Source: Actinacidiphila cocklensis (GTDB lineage Bacteria > Actinomycetota > Actinomycetes > Streptomycetales > Streptomycetaceae). Taken from it: a stretch of DNA of 64,000 bases. The stretch covers positions 89,258 to 153,257 of the forward strand of contig NZ_CAJSLV010000050.1 in assembly GCF_907177275.1 (NCBI RefSeq), read 5' to 3'. Positions 8,919 to 17,542 of this stretch are shown in pieces. A program made the position numbers and the translations under genes. The notes under the pieces were generated by a model that was not told where the DNA came from, searched no databases, and was given only the letters and a program-made list of their open reading frames with translations. Position 1 is the first letter of the stretch. Each line of letters begins with the position of its first letter.

Positions 8919-9660
8919 ACGGGTTCACCCTGCCCGGCGGATACCGGATCCCCGCCGGGTGGACCGCGCAGACCGCGCTGGCCTTCATGGACGGGCACGA
9001 GATCCGCGCCCAACTGCTGTCCGCACCCTGGCCCTTCGCGGGCACCGCCGACGATCCGGTCTTCGCCACCCGCTTCTGCCGGTCCGTCAACCGCGAGTAC
9101 GCCGACCTGATCGGCAAGCACCCCGACCGCTTCGGCGCCTTCGCCGCGGTGCCGCTCGACAGCCCCGAGGCGATGCTCACCGAGATCGCCTACCCGCTTG
9201 ACGAGCTGGGGCTCGGCGGTGTGCTGTTGAACTTCAACGGGCTGGGCCACTACCTCGGCCGGCCCTTCTACGCGCCCGTCCTCGCCGACCTCGACCGCCG
9301 CGGGACACCGGTCCTGGTCCACCCGACCGACAGCCCGCACGTGGATGTGCTGGGCATGGGCCGTCCCAGCTCGGTGTGCGAGTACCCCTTCGACACCGCC
9401 CGCACGATCGTCGACGCGATCTGCAGCGGGGTCTTCCGCCGCCATCCCGGGCTGCGGCTGATCCTGGCCCACTGCGGCGCCCTGCCGTCGATGGGCTGGC
9501 GGATCGCCGAAACACCACCATGGGAAGGGGACCGGACGACGCCGATGTCGACCCGGGACACGTCACCGAGGTCCGGCGCGGCCTCCACTACGACACGGCG
9601 CCGGCGGGCGCACCCCACTCGCGTGCCTTCCCCTGGACGTCCTCAGCGCGCGGGTCGCCT
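8919..9660 (+). pseudogene. Broken amidohydrolase (ACMSD-like, amidohydrolase 2 family)
   Basis: The frame at 8919-9510 gives PAGWTAQTALAFMDGHEI, GVLLNFNGLGHYLGRPFY, PVLVHPTD and LILAHCGALPSMGWRIAE, the conserved core of the TIM-barrel amidohydrolase 2 family, with its metal-binding His in VHP and AHCG. Near 9510 one base is missing: the next frame continues TTMGRGPDDADVDPGHVTEV and GLHYDTAPAGAPHS, exactly what should follow RIAE. The N-terminal HxH metal motif and start codon, and the C-terminal third with the catalytic Asp, are absent. It is therefore truncated at both ends and frameshifted, and cannot make an active enzyme. Confidence 0.8.
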
Positions 9661-9678
9661 GCCGTCCGCGCCTCGCCC

Positions 9679-10788
9679 TCAACCGGAGACCCGTACCGGG
9701 TCCTTGTCGCAGCCGAAGTGCGGGCCTTGGGCCGCGGCGTACGCGGCGAGGACATGGGCCGCGTCGAAGCCGCCGATGTCGTCCTGGTCGCGGATCACGA
9801 AGGTCACGTCCTGCTTGCCGCATCTCAGGTCGGCCGTCGCCAGGTTCGTGCCGGCGTATCCGGCCCCGTGCGGGGTCAGCAGGCGGCCCGGACCGTAGGT
9901 GCGCGCCAGGCCGTGGAAGGTCCGCGACAGGCCGAGGTCGCCGGACAGGGTGATCAGGTCCAGGTCGCCCACGTCGCTGACCAGCGTGCACACGCTCACC
10001 GAGCGGCCGGTCGCCCGGTACTCCGAGCGCACGTCCACCTTCGCGGGCAGCGCCGAGGCCGGCAGGCCACAGCTGTCGCGGGGCGAGGTCGGGGACGAGA
10101 AGTGCTCGGAGGCCGGCAGCGTCGGGCTCGGCAGCGTGCCCGCGCAGTCAAGGGACGAGGCGGCACGGTTGGCCAGTGCGACCGCGGCCTTGGCCATCTG
10201 GAGCGCGCCGTCACTGCTCGCGCCGTCGTCGTCCACCGGCAGGATCGCTGCCCGGGGCCGGTACGACAGCCGCACCACGTACGGCGCGCTGTCGTCGTAG
10301 GGGTCCGTCGCGAAGCACGCGCGCGGCAACTCCACCCAGGCGTCCTGGTCGTCGGCCATGCCCGTCAGCCCCGGCCCCAGCGGATACAGGCCGCCCCTCA
10401 GTCCGTCGTGCGACCATCCGCCGCCGGCGCTGTCCGAGTCCAGCTCGTCGAGGTCGGCGTAGAAGACGTCCGAGGTGGCATCGACGCTGCGGCCCCGGTC
10501 GACGCCCACCATGATCCGGCACTCGGGGGTCGTGTCGCCGTACGGCGCGATGTCCTGCGTGGACGTGGCCCGGTGCGGGAAGAGAGCCGACAGGTCGACA
10601 CCCCAGCACGAGGGCGCGGCCGAGGTGAAGGGCAGCCGGCCCTTCGCCCATGTCGCCCCGCCGCCGAAGGCCACCGCCACGGCCACGACGGCCGCCACGG
10701 CCCATACGATCCAGCGGCGCCGGACCTGTACGGTCTGCGTGTCCTCCGGCGTGTCCCCTGGCGTGTCGGCCTGCGTGTCACCACTCAT
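9679..10788 (-). CDS. Membrane-anchored hypothetical protein
   Basis: 369 residues from ATG 10788 (MSGDTQADTPGD), with GAGGA at good spacing. A short Asp/Thr-rich cytoplasmic tail and a basic VRRRW stop are followed by one membrane helix (about residues 26-48) and a large extracellular part. This part has two similar halves, each with a CWG- or CGL-type Cys and paired Cys residues (TPECRI, SLDCAG, DLRCGK, HFGCDK), suggesting disulfides. I do not recognise a family with known function. It resembles Streptomyces surface proteins of unknown role. It is expressed alone; an upstream start near 10992 lacks a ribosome binding site. Confidence 0.75.
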   Translation of the reverse strand: MSGDTQADTPGDTPEDTQTVQVRRRWIVWAVAAVVAVAVAFGGGATWAKGRLPFTSAAPSCWGVDLSALFPHRATSTQDIAPYGDTTPECRIMVGVDRGRSVDATSDVFYADLDELDSDSAGGGWSHDGLRGGLYPLGPGLTGMADDQDAWVELPRACFATDPYDDSAPYVVRLSYRPRAAILPVDDDGASSDGALQMAKAAVALANRAASSLDCAGTLPSPTLPASEHFSSPTSPRDSCGLPASALPAKVDVRSEYRATGRSVSVCTLVSDVGDLDLITLSGDLGLSRTFHGLARTYGPGRLLTPHGAGYAGTNLATADLRCGKQDVTFVIRDQDDIGGFDAAHVLAAYAAAQGPHFGCDKDPVRVSG

Positions 10789-10930
10789 CCGCGCATCCTC
10801 GCAGACACCTGCTACGCCTCCGCAGCCGGGTCTGGGTGGTGGCACGTCGTCATACGGCTTATATACAGCGCGAGTTGGGGCATGAGCCGAGAGGGCCAAG
10901 GCAGCGGGCCGGCCGGGGGGCCACGTCAAG

Positions 10931-10993
10931 GCGGTGCCCCGCCGACCTGGCAGGGCGGCGGGGCACCGCGTGCCGACCGCGAAGGCCGGCACG
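10931..10993 (-). terminator. Two tandem hairpins after the lamin-tail gene
   Basis: The first stem in the direction of transcription is CGTGCCG/CGGCACG (10969-10993); the second is GCGGTGCCCCGCC/GGCGGGGCACCGC (10931-10969, 13 bp perfect, 13-base loop). The two stems share base 10969. Together they lie 11 bases after the stop codon of the lamin-tail gene. Confidence 0.75.
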
Positions 10994-11004
10994 TTGGAGG
11001 GGGA

Positions 11005-11481
11005 TCAGCGGCGGCCGCGGCCCCACGACTCGGTGTCCACGACGTGGCCGCGGCTGTCGCGCAGCGTCGCGGTGTCACGGCGGGCGTCCCACACCGACGT
11101 ACGGCGGTCCTGGTAGAGGTCGCGGCTGGTGTCCCGCCCGTAGCCGGTGCGGATGCGCACCGACTGGTGGCCGCGCAGGGTCACATCCTCGAAGCGGTAC
11201 ACGTGGTGGTCGGAGTCGGTCAGGGTCCAGCGGTCCAGGCTCACCGGCCGGCGCCCCTCATTGGTGACGGTCACCCACTCCTGGTTCAGCGCGCGGCCCG
11301 ACCGGACGTCGGAACCACGGCCCGCGTGGTGGACCTCCCCCAGGACGACCTGCGAACGCGCGTGGCGGCCCCAGCCGTGGTCATTCACCGGCGCCGCCGC
11401 GGACGCCGGCAGAGCCGCGACCGCCACGACCGCACCGGCAGCCATCACGGTCGACGCCAAACGCAAAGCAAAACGGGACAC
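11005..11481 (-). CDS. Secreted lamin-tail domain protein
   Basis: 158 residues from GTG 11481 (start VSRFALRLAST) with GAAGGGG seven bases upstream, which is why this start is preferred to the ATG at 11517. A Sec signal peptide ends near PASA-AAPVN. The remainder is one beta-sandwich: LNQEWVTVTNEGRRPVSLDRWTL, YRFEDVTLRG and VRIRTGYG, then DTATLRDSRGHVVDTESWG, the layout of bacterial lamin-tail domains. These domains are found on secreted proteins and are thought to bind other macromolecules. Basic and Arg/His-rich; the function in this free-standing form is unknown. Confidence 0.8.
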   Translation of the reverse strand: MSRFALRLASTVMAAGAVVAVAALPASAAAPVNDHGWGRHARSQVVLGEVHHAGRGSDVRSGRALNQEWVTVTNEGRRPVSLDRWTLTDSDHHVYRFEDVTLRGHQSVRIRTGYGRDTSRDLYQDRRTSVWDARRDTATLRDSRGHVVDTESWGRGRR

Positions 11482-11932
11482 GTACGTTTCCCCTTCGTGT
11501 GGGCTACGTGCAGGCACGGCACCGCCGTGACCTCGGAATGCACGCCCCGGCAGCGCCGAGGAAGACCACTGTCACCGGGCACGCCCCGCTCACACCTGCC
11601 AACTCTCCTCACGTTACGAATTCCGGACATAACGGCAACTGTCGGATGCGTCGTGCGCGCAATCCCACGCCCGGGCGTGGCGAGCACACTCCGCACCCGC
11701 CTCGCCCAGCAACCACGGCTCCCGGTAACACACACCACCCATCACGCCACCCCAAACACCCGAACGACACACCGCCCACACCGAACCCGGAAAGGTAACA
11801 ACCGACCTCCACAGCCACGACACTTCTCCGCCGAGCCGCGGCGACCTGCCGCGCTCCGGACTTCACGCGGGCGGCGAACAGGCCGCGCACGCACCTCCGC
11901 CTCCTGGAGAACAGGCGTTCTAGACTCCCGGG
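11482..11932. other. Long intergenic region with a C-rich, G-poor tract
   Basis: No gene seen. The two divergent promoters (lamin-tail to the left, MBL hydrolase to the right) must lie here. From about 11730 to 11788 the plus strand is almost free of G and consists mainly of C and A, with two GGTAACA copies flanking it (near 11724 and 11793). Confidence 0.5.
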
Positions 11933-12703
11933 ATGAACAGCGAACGTCTCCGCCTCACCGTTCTCGGTAGCGCGACGCCCTATCCGACTGTCGACAATCC
12001 GTGTTCCGGCTACCTGCTCTCCAGCGGCGGGACACGGGTGTGGATGGACGCCGGCACCGGGACGCTGGCCCAGCTGCAGCGGTACGCCAGGCTGGACGAA
12101 CTGGACGCGATCTGGATCTCGCACCTGCACGCCGATCACAGCGCGGACCTGCTCACCGCGTATTACGGCGCCCTCTTCGCGGATGTGCGGCTCGCCGCGC
12201 CGATCCCGCTGTACGGCCCTGCGGGCACCGCGGACCGGCTGGCCCACTTCCTCACCAACACCTCGACCCGCAGCCCGGTCGAATCCGCCTTCGCCGTCCA
12301 CGAGCTGCACGACGGGCACCAGGTGCAGGTCGGCGCGCTCACGCTGACCAGCCGGGCGGTGGCGCACGGCATCCCTGCCTTCGCCGTACGTGTCGAGGCC
12401 GGGGGCACGTCACTTGTCTACTCGGGGGACACGGCGCCGTGCGCGAGCCTCACGGAGCTGGCCGAGGGGTGCGATGCGCTGCTGTGCGAGGCCGAGAGCG
12501 TGCAGGCTCCGGTGGGTGAGGAGAAGGTGCACCACACGCCCGAGGACTCCGGTGAGACGGCCGGTGCGGCGCGGGCGGCCCGGTTGATCGTCACGCACGT
12601 CGGCAGGTCCCTCACGCCGCAGCAGGCGGTGGAGCGCGCCGCCACCCGGTTCGACGGCCCCGTCGACCATGCCGCGCCGGGCGCCACCTTCTCGTTCGGT
12701 TAG
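11933..12703 (+). CDS. MBL-fold metallo-hydrolase (RNase Z-like subgroup)
   Basis: 256 residues from ATG 11933. The N-terminus LTVLGSATPYPTVDNPCSGYLL, the zinc motif H64-L-H66-A-D68-H69, the later HGIPAFAVRV, SGDTAPC with its bridging Asp, and the final TH in RLIVTHVG give the complete set of metal ligands of the metallo-beta-lactamase fold. The shape is that of the ribonuclease Z/arylsulfatase-like group, which includes many hydrolases of phosphodiester or lactone substrates. Actual substrate unknown. It is monocistronic, with about 110 bases before the next gene. Confidence 0.85.
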   Translation: MNSERLRLTVLGSATPYPTVDNPCSGYLLSSGGTRVWMDAGTGTLAQLQRYARLDELDAIWISHLHADHSADLLTAYYGALFADVRLAAPIPLYGPAGTADRLAHFLTNTSTRSPVESAFAVHELHDGHQVQVGALTLTSRAVAHGIPAFAVRVEAGGTSLVYSGDTAPCASLTELAEGCDALLCEAESVQAPVGEEKVHHTPEDSGETAGAARAARLIVTHVGRSLTPQQAVERAATRFDGPVDHAAPGATFSFG

Positions 12704-12812
12704 GCCACGGCCTCCCCTCGTTCGCGGCAGTCCCGCGAGGCGGCGCTGCCCGGCGCGGCCGATCCGGGAGAATCCCGCACAGAGCCACCGACACGAGGGG
12801 AAGGGGCACCCC

Positions 12813-13718
12813 ATGGCCGTACTCGGGCTGGGCCTGGCCGCGTTGGGACGTCCGGAGTACCTGACGGCCGGTCACGGCGCGTGGCTCGGTACCGCCCGCT
12901 CCGTGGAGGGCCTGCGCAGGCGGTGCGAGGAGGTTCTCGACGCCGCCTGGGCCGCGGGGGTGCGGTGGTTCGACGCCGCTCGCTCCTACGGGCTGGCCGA
13001 GCAGTTCCTGTCGGGGTGGCTGGCCGACCGCACGATCGGGACCCGTGAGGTCACCGTGTCGTCGAAGTGGGGGTACGCCTACACCGCCGGCTGGCAGGAA
13101 CACGCGCAGGTCCAGGAGGTCAAGGACCACTCCGCCACCGCGCTGGCCCGGCAGTGGCCGCAGAGCAGGGCGCTGCTCGGGCCGTGGCTGGACCTCTACC
13201 AGGTGCATTCCGCGACCGAGGAGTCGGGGATCCTCGACGACGAGAAGGTCCTGCGCGCGCTTGCCGGGCTCGGCGTTCCCGTCGGGCTGAGCCTGAGCGG
13301 ACCCGGTCAGTCCTTCACGCTCCGCAGGGCGCTCGCCGCCCGCGTCGACGGGCAGCCCGTCTTCTCCGCGGTGCAGGCCACCTGGAACGTGCTGGAGCCG
13401 TCGGCCGGGCCGGCCCTCGCGGAGGCCAAGGCCGCGGGATGGACCGTGATCGTCAAGGAGGCGCTCGCGAACGGGCGGCTGGCCGAACCAGGACCCGGCA
13501 TCGGAGCGCTGGGCGAGCGCCCGGACGCCACCGCCCTGGCCGCGGCCCTGGCCCAGCCGTGGGCCGATGTCGTCCTGTCCGGCGCGGTGACCGTCGGGCA
13601 GCTGCGGTCCAACCTCACCGCCACAAGCGCACCGGCGCCCCCGCCCGACCTCTGCGCCGCGCTGGCCGAGGACCCCCGGGCGTACTGGTCCCGGCGGTCG
13701 GCCCTTCCATGGACTTGA
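12813..13718 (+). CDS. Aldo/keto reductase
   Basis: 301 residues from ATG 12813, behind GAGGGGAAGGGG. An AKR barrel with the catalytic tetrad visible: the Asp and Tyr of FDAARSYG, the Lys of VSSKWGY and the His of YQVHSATEES. The C-terminal part, VVLSGAVTVGQLRSNLTA, is the AKR cofactor-loop region. NADPH-dependent reduction of aldehydes or ketones is expected. The start sits directly after the short N-terminal strand, and the protein is slightly shorter than typical AKRs (about 320). Neighbours give no pathway. Confidence 0.85.
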   Translation: MAVLGLGLAALGRPEYLTAGHGAWLGTARSVEGLRRRCEEVLDAAWAAGVRWFDAARSYGLAEQFLSGWLADRTIGTREVTVSSKWGYAYTAGWQEHAQVQEVKDHSATALARQWPQSRALLGPWLDLYQVHSATEESGILDDEKVLRALAGLGVPVGLSLSGPGQSFTLRRALAARVDGQPVFSAVQATWNVLEPSAGPALAEAKAAGWTVIVKEALANGRLAEPGPGIGALGERPDATALAAALAQPWADVVLSGAVTVGQLRSNLTATSAPAPPPDLCAALAEDPRAYWSRRSALPWT

Positions 13719-13734
13719 GGTGGACGGCCGCGGC

Positions 13735-14226
13735 TCAGGGGACGGGTCGGCGGACGGCGGGGCACAGGGCTGAGGCCGACGAGCCGCAGACGAGTGCGGC
13801 CTTGGTGTTCGCGGCGCAGTAGTCCTTGCTCTGGGGTATCTCCGCGCCGAAGCCGGTCGGCGTGCTGCCCGCGGTCAGGGCGCGGGCCGGTCCGCCGACC
13901 ACGTTCAGCCGGGCCTGCCCCGCCGCCCCGGTGGATGTGGTGCCGACGAAGACCCCGGACCCGGGCGGCAGCCCCGGCCCCTTGTCGTACAGCCAGAAGT
14001 TGACCCGCTGCCCCGCCACGGGCTTGCCGTCCGCAGTGAGCGTGGCCGTCAGCGCCAGGTCGTCGGTGACCTGCCGGACGTGCGTGTCCCGCACGGCCAA
14101 CGACACATCCGTACAACCGGACACCTGCGACTGCGAGCAGCCCGTGATCAGTGCGCCGGCCGCGGCCACAGCCCCGGCCAGCACGAAGGCGGCCCAGGCG
14201 ATGGGCCTGTGCGGCAGTTCGGACAT
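13735..14226 (-). CDS. Lipoprotein with an Ig-like domain
   Basis: 163 residues from ATG 14226, behind GAGGGGGGCGG. The signal sequence ends in the lipobox LITGC, so the mature protein is anchored to the outer face of the membrane. The remainder contains an Ig-like segment (ALTATLTADGKPVAGQRVNFWL, then GAAGQARLNVVGG) as seen in bacterial invasin-type repeats, and a Cys-rich tail (YCAANT, LVCGSS, ALCPAV). I recognise no enzymatic function. It faces the aldo/keto reductase tail-to-tail with 16 bases between. Confidence 0.8.
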   Translation of the reverse strand: MSELPHRPIAWAAFVLAGAVAAAGALITGCSQSQVSGCTDVSLAVRDTHVRQVTDDLALTATLTADGKPVAGQRVNFWLYDKGPGLPPGSGVFVGTTSTGAAGQARLNVVGGPARALTAGSTPTGFGAEIPQSKDYCAANTKAALVCGSSASALCPAVRRPVP

Positions 14227-14384
14227 CCGCCCCCCTCGATGGTTCTCGGCGACGACCGTATCCAGTCCGCAGGACCGCCGGCGCCACACCCCCACACCGG
14301 CCCGGACTTCGGTGATCCGCGGGTTCCGGGCGGCGAATTCGGCTGCGGCGTCGCCGGCTCGGGGGTGATCGGGTAGACAGGGGT

Positions 14385-15305
14385 ATGGCTCTTCCCGCGG
14401 AAGTGATCGCGCCCGTACTGATCGACGTCCGGCAGGGGCACCGGCTGGCCGTGCGGCGGCGCGGGGAGGGCGGTGTGCCGCTGCTGCTCGTCCACGGGTT
14501 CCCCTGCACGAGCCGTATCTGGTCGCACAATCTCGCCCCGCTGGCCGCGGCGGGGTTCGACGTCGTGGCGCCTGACCTGCGCGGCTACGGCGACTCCGAT
14601 TTCGCGCCGGACGGCTTCTACGACTTCCGCGCGTTCAACGCCGACCTGACCGGGCTGTTCGACCGGCTCGGCTGGGACCGCGCGGTCGTCGCCGGGCACG
14701 ATCTGGGCGCGATGATCGCCATCGACATGGCCAACCGCCACCCGGACCGGGTGGACCGCCTGGTGATCCTGGACGACTCCATGCCCGACCTGGCCGAGGC
14801 GTTCGCCGCCGCGGGCATCCCGCCGATCCCTCCCAAGCGTGCGGTCTACGACTACCAGCGCCGCCAGGGGCTCCACGCCGACGTCCTGGTCGCCGAGTTG
14901 GACACCCCCGAGCAGCGGCGGCGTTATATAGGCGAGTTCTACGGACACCGCCTGTGGTGTCCGCCCGACGCCTTCGGCGAGGACGACCTGGCCTTCCTCA
15001 CCGAGCCGTACGGGGACGCGGCCCGGCTGCGCGCCTCATTCGCCGACTACGAGGTCGTCATGGGCATCCGGCCGCTGTCGGCACCGGAGATGACCGACCG
15101 GCCGGTGCGGCAGCAGGCGCTGCTGCTGATCGGCACCGACCAGGTGACCCTGCGCAACCACGTCGAGGAGCGGTGCGCGATCGCCTTCCCCGAGGCGGTC
15201 GGCCCGTTCTGGGTCAAGGGCGCCGGCCACTTCATGCCCTGGGAGCGGCCCGAGACGGTCAACCGCGCCATCCGCTCGTTCTGCGGCGACCTGCTCGCCG
15301 GCTGA
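14385..15305 (+). CDS. Alpha/beta hydrolase, haloacetate-dehalogenase/epoxide-hydrolase type
   Basis: 306 residues. The oxyanion-hole motif HGFP (38-41), the nucleophile D106 in AGHDLGAM (Asp, not Ser) and the distal His in KGAGHFMPWERPE mark it as the subgroup that forms an ester intermediate on Asp: fluoroacetate/haloacetate dehalogenases and soluble epoxide hydrolases. YDFRAFNADLTGLFDRLG and the cap domain (about 135-215) are as in that family. A soluble cytoplasmic enzyme. The substrate cannot be told from sequence. The start ATG 14385 has only weak upstream purines. Confidence 0.85.
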   Translation: MALPAEVIAPVLIDVRQGHRLAVRRRGEGGVPLLLVHGFPCTSRIWSHNLAPLAAAGFDVVAPDLRGYGDSDFAPDGFYDFRAFNADLTGLFDRLGWDRAVVAGHDLGAMIAIDMANRHPDRVDRLVILDDSMPDLAEAFAAAGIPPIPPKRAVYDYQRRQGLHADVLVAELDTPEQRRRYIGEFYGHRLWCPPDAFGEDDLAFLTEPYGDAARLRASFADYEVVMGIRPLSAPEMTDRPVRQQALLLIGTDQVTLRNHVEERCAIAFPEAVGPFWVKGAGHFMPWERPETVNRAIRSFCGDLLAG

Positions 15306-15327
15306 ACCGCCGCGGGCGACCTCGGCG

Positions 15328-15837
15328 TCAGGCGGCGGAGGCGGTGACCTTGCCGAGGAAGGCGTCGAGGTTGCGCCGGGTGCGGGCGACGCGCTCGTCC
15401 AGCGTGAGGGTCTCCTCCATGCGGCGGACCAGCGGGGTGGTCTTCTTGCCGCGGATGTAGAGGGAGCAGGCGAGGTCGGCGCACATGTACAGGGCGACGG
15501 TGTTGCCCTGGCGGCCCGCCGGGCCGGCCAGCGGGGCGGCGAGCAGGTCGACGCCGCCACCGCCGTGGCCGGTCAGGCAGAGACCGCACAGGCTGCTGCG
15601 GAGCAGGTTGCGCCGGGCGCCGGGGGCGACCCGCAGCGTCAGGCCGACCGGGTCGCCGCCGGGGGCCGGGCTGACCAGGTAGGCGCGGTCCGGCGCCCCG
15701 GGGTCGCGCCAGCCGACGAAGTCCAGGTCGGCCCACGGCATCTCCGGCAGGTCGCGGGGCAGGCTGATCCGCTTGGCCTCTCCCTTGCTGCAGTTGACGA
15801 AGCTGGCGCGGATCTCGGCGTCGGTCAGGGCGTCCAT
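15328..15837 (-). CDS. FBP domain protein (elongation factor G-binding, FusB-like)
   Basis: 169 residues from ATG 15837. The N-terminal part (LTDAEIRASFVNCSKGEAKRISLP) and the C-terminal treble-clef zinc finger, with CGLC near the middle and YMCADLACS about 40 residues later, match the actinobacterial FBP/FusB-type family. FusB-type proteins bind EF-G and free ribosomes stalled by fusidic acid; for the actinobacterial members that role is only inferred. The spacing to the next gene (51 bases) on the same strand allows readthrough from the NmrA-like gene. Confidence 0.85.
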   Translation of the reverse strand: MDALTDAEIRASFVNCSKGEAKRISLPRDLPEMPWADLDFVGWRDPGAPDRAYLVSPAPGGDPVGLTLRVAPGARRNLLRSSLCGLCLTGHGGGGVDLLAAPLAGPAGRQGNTVALYMCADLACSLYIRGKKTTPLVRRMEETLTLDERVARTRRNLDAFLGKVTASAA

Positions 15838-15888
15838 GGGCCGAAGCTACCTCTCCCCCGCCTGCGGCCTCGACCGGTTTTCCCGCGG

Positions 15889-16770
15889 TTACGCGGCGGC
15901 CGCGGCCGGCCGCAGGACGTCCTCGCACCACTGCCGGAAGGTGGTCGGGGAGGCGGTTCGCGACGGGTACCGGCCGGTCCCGTAGATGCCGGCGCCGACC
16001 GCGGCGGCCATGTCGACGAGGCCCTGCGCCCACGGCTCGCTCATGCCGTGGCTGATCAGGTCCGCGCGGTAGGCGTCGGCGGGGACCTGGCGGTAGGTGA
16101 CGGGGCGGCCGAGCACCTCGCTCATGACGGCGGCCATGTCGTCGGGGGAAAGGTCCTCGGGGCCGGGGAGCGCGATGTCGTCCTGGCCGGTCCAGGTGTC
16201 GTCGAGGAGCAGGCCGGCCGCGGTGGCGGCGATGTCGCGGGTGGCGCAGGCGGGGCCTTTGCGGTCGCCGGGCAGCAGGCCGAAGAACATGCCCTGGCGG
16301 GTGAGGGGTTGGAGCTGCCAGAGGATGTTCTCCATGAAGCCGGGCATGCCGAGGGAGCGGTAGTGCACGCCGGTGCTCTCGATCAGGTGGTCCATCGCGA
16401 AGACCGCGGAGATCTGCCCGGCCTTCCTGGCCGTGCCCCGGCCCAGGCTGGAGACGCCGACGACGCGCTGCACGCCCTGGGCGATGACGGCGTCGCACAG
16501 CGGCCGGGTGAAGTCGATGACGTGGCCGTGCACGCTGGTGGCGCGCGGGTCGGGCGGCAGCACCCACAGCACGGCGTCGGCGCCGGTGCAGGCCTCGGCG
16601 ACGGCGCCGGGGTCGTCCATCGACCCCTTGACCACTTCTGTCCGTTCGCGGACCTCGGGGGTCAGCCGGGACGGGTCTCGGGCGATGACCCGGACCGGGG
16701 CACCGGCGTCGATGACGCGTGCGAGGGTCTGGTGGCCGATACTTCCGGTGGGTGTGGTGACGACGATCAC
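15889..16770 (-). CDS. NmrA-like NAD(P)-binding protein (atypical SDR)
   Basis: 293 residues from GTG 16770, with AGGAGAG five bases upstream; earlier ATGs lack a ribosome site. A Rossmann N-terminus, VIVVTTPTGSIGHQTL, is followed by VIARDPSRL, GSMDDPGAVAEACTGADAV and VVGVSSLGRG. The Ser and the later HYRSLGMPGFMENIL fit the NmrA/NAD(P)H-binding group (quinone-reductase QorB or redox-sensor type), which mostly lacks the full SDR Ser-Tyr-Lys triad. It is transcribed away from a TetR gene, with one shared palindrome between them, so it is very likely the repressor target. Confidence 0.85.
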   Translation of the reverse strand: MIVVTTPTGSIGHQTLARVIDAGAPVRVIARDPSRLTPEVRERTEVVKGSMDDPGAVAEACTGADAVLWVLPPDPRATSVHGHVIDFTRPLCDAVIAQGVQRVVGVSSLGRGTARKAGQISAVFAMDHLIESTGVHYRSLGMPGFMENILWQLQPLTRQGMFFGLLPGDRKGPACATRDIAATAAGLLLDDTWTGQDDIALPGPEDLSPDDMAAVMSEVLGRPVTYRQVPADAYRADLISHGMSEPWAQGLVDMAAAVGAGIYGTGRYPSRTASPTTFRQWCEDVLRPAAAAA

Positions 16771-16841
16771 GGGTCTCTCCTGACCGAAGCTCGACAGGCT
16801 CCACTGGCCCGGCAAGCTCCACGAGCTCAACAGCCGAACAG

Positions 16842-16868
16842 AAGTAAACTCTACCGTACCGTTTACTT
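16842..16868. promoter_or_regulatory. TetR operator between the NmrA-like and TetR genes
   Basis: AAGTAAAC (16842-16849) and GTTTACTT (16861-16868) are perfect 8-bp inverted arms with an 11-base spacer, in the 121-base gap between the two divergent start codons. This is the only AT-rich patch nearby and fits a TetR-family operator that controls both genes. Confidence 0.75.
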
Positions 16869-16891
16869 CGCTGCACGAGAGAGGCCGACGT

Positions 16892-17509
16892 ATGGCGAGG
16901 CGGGGCGAGGAACTGCGGGAGCACATCCTGTTCACCGCGAAGGACGTCTTCCTGGAGACCGGCTTCGAGCGCGCCTCGATGGACACGCTGGCCGCGCGCG
17001 CGGCGACCTCGAAGCGGACGCTCTACGCGCACTTCGAGAGCAAGGACAAGCTCTTCCTGGCCGTCGTCGACCTGGTCCGCGAGCTGTACCTCGACCGGCT
17101 GCGCACGCCCGGCGAGTACGCCGGCGACGACGCCGAGGCCGTCGTGCTCTACTGCGGACGCTTCCTGCAGATGCTGCTGTGGGAGCCGACCCTGCGCATG
17201 TGCCGCCTCGGGATCGCCGAGGCGGAACGGCTGCCGGAGGCGTCGGCCCGCTACTACGACGCGATCTTCCACTCCGCTCACCAGCGGCTCGCGGACCATC
17301 TCGGCCGGCGGCTCGGGCTGCCGCCCGCGGACTGTGCCCGGATCGCCCACGAGCTGATCGGGCGCACCCTGCACCCGCGCTTCCTGCGGGCGCTCTTCGG
17401 CACGGAGGAGCTGCTCACCCAGCGGCCGGAGAAGGAGACGATCGCCGCCGACGTGGACCTCGCGCCGATCCGGGCGGCGGTCGCCGCTCTGCTGCCGTCG
17501 GCGCGGTGA
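16892..17509 (+). CDS. TetR-family transcriptional repressor
   Basis: 205 residues from ATG 16892 with GAGAGG upstream. The N-terminal HTH is classic: ILFTAKDVFLETGFERASMDTLAARAATSKRTLYAHFESKDKLF. The rest is the helical ligand/dimer domain, ending in a segment with HELIGRTLHPRFLRALFG. It probably represses itself and the NmrA-like gene through the palindrome at 16842-16868. The ligand is unknown, probably an electrophile or quinone substrate of the target. Confidence 0.9.
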   Translation: MARRGEELREHILFTAKDVFLETGFERASMDTLAARAATSKRTLYAHFESKDKLFLAVVDLVRELYLDRLRTPGEYAGDDAEAVVLYCGRFLQMLLWEPTLRMCRLGIAEAERLPEASARYYDAIFHSAHQRLADHLGRRLGLPPADCARIAHELIGRTLHPRFLRALFGTEELLTQRPEKETIAADVDLAPIRAAVAALLPSAR

Positions 17510-17542
17510 CCCGGCGTCACACGGCCCGGCCCTCGGCGCGGC

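Noticed and set aside
9376..11970. 864-codon plus-strand frame containing part of the amidohydrolase
   Set aside because: Only its first 60 codons match the amidohydrolase family; the rest is the shadow of minus-strand genes at 9679 and 11005.
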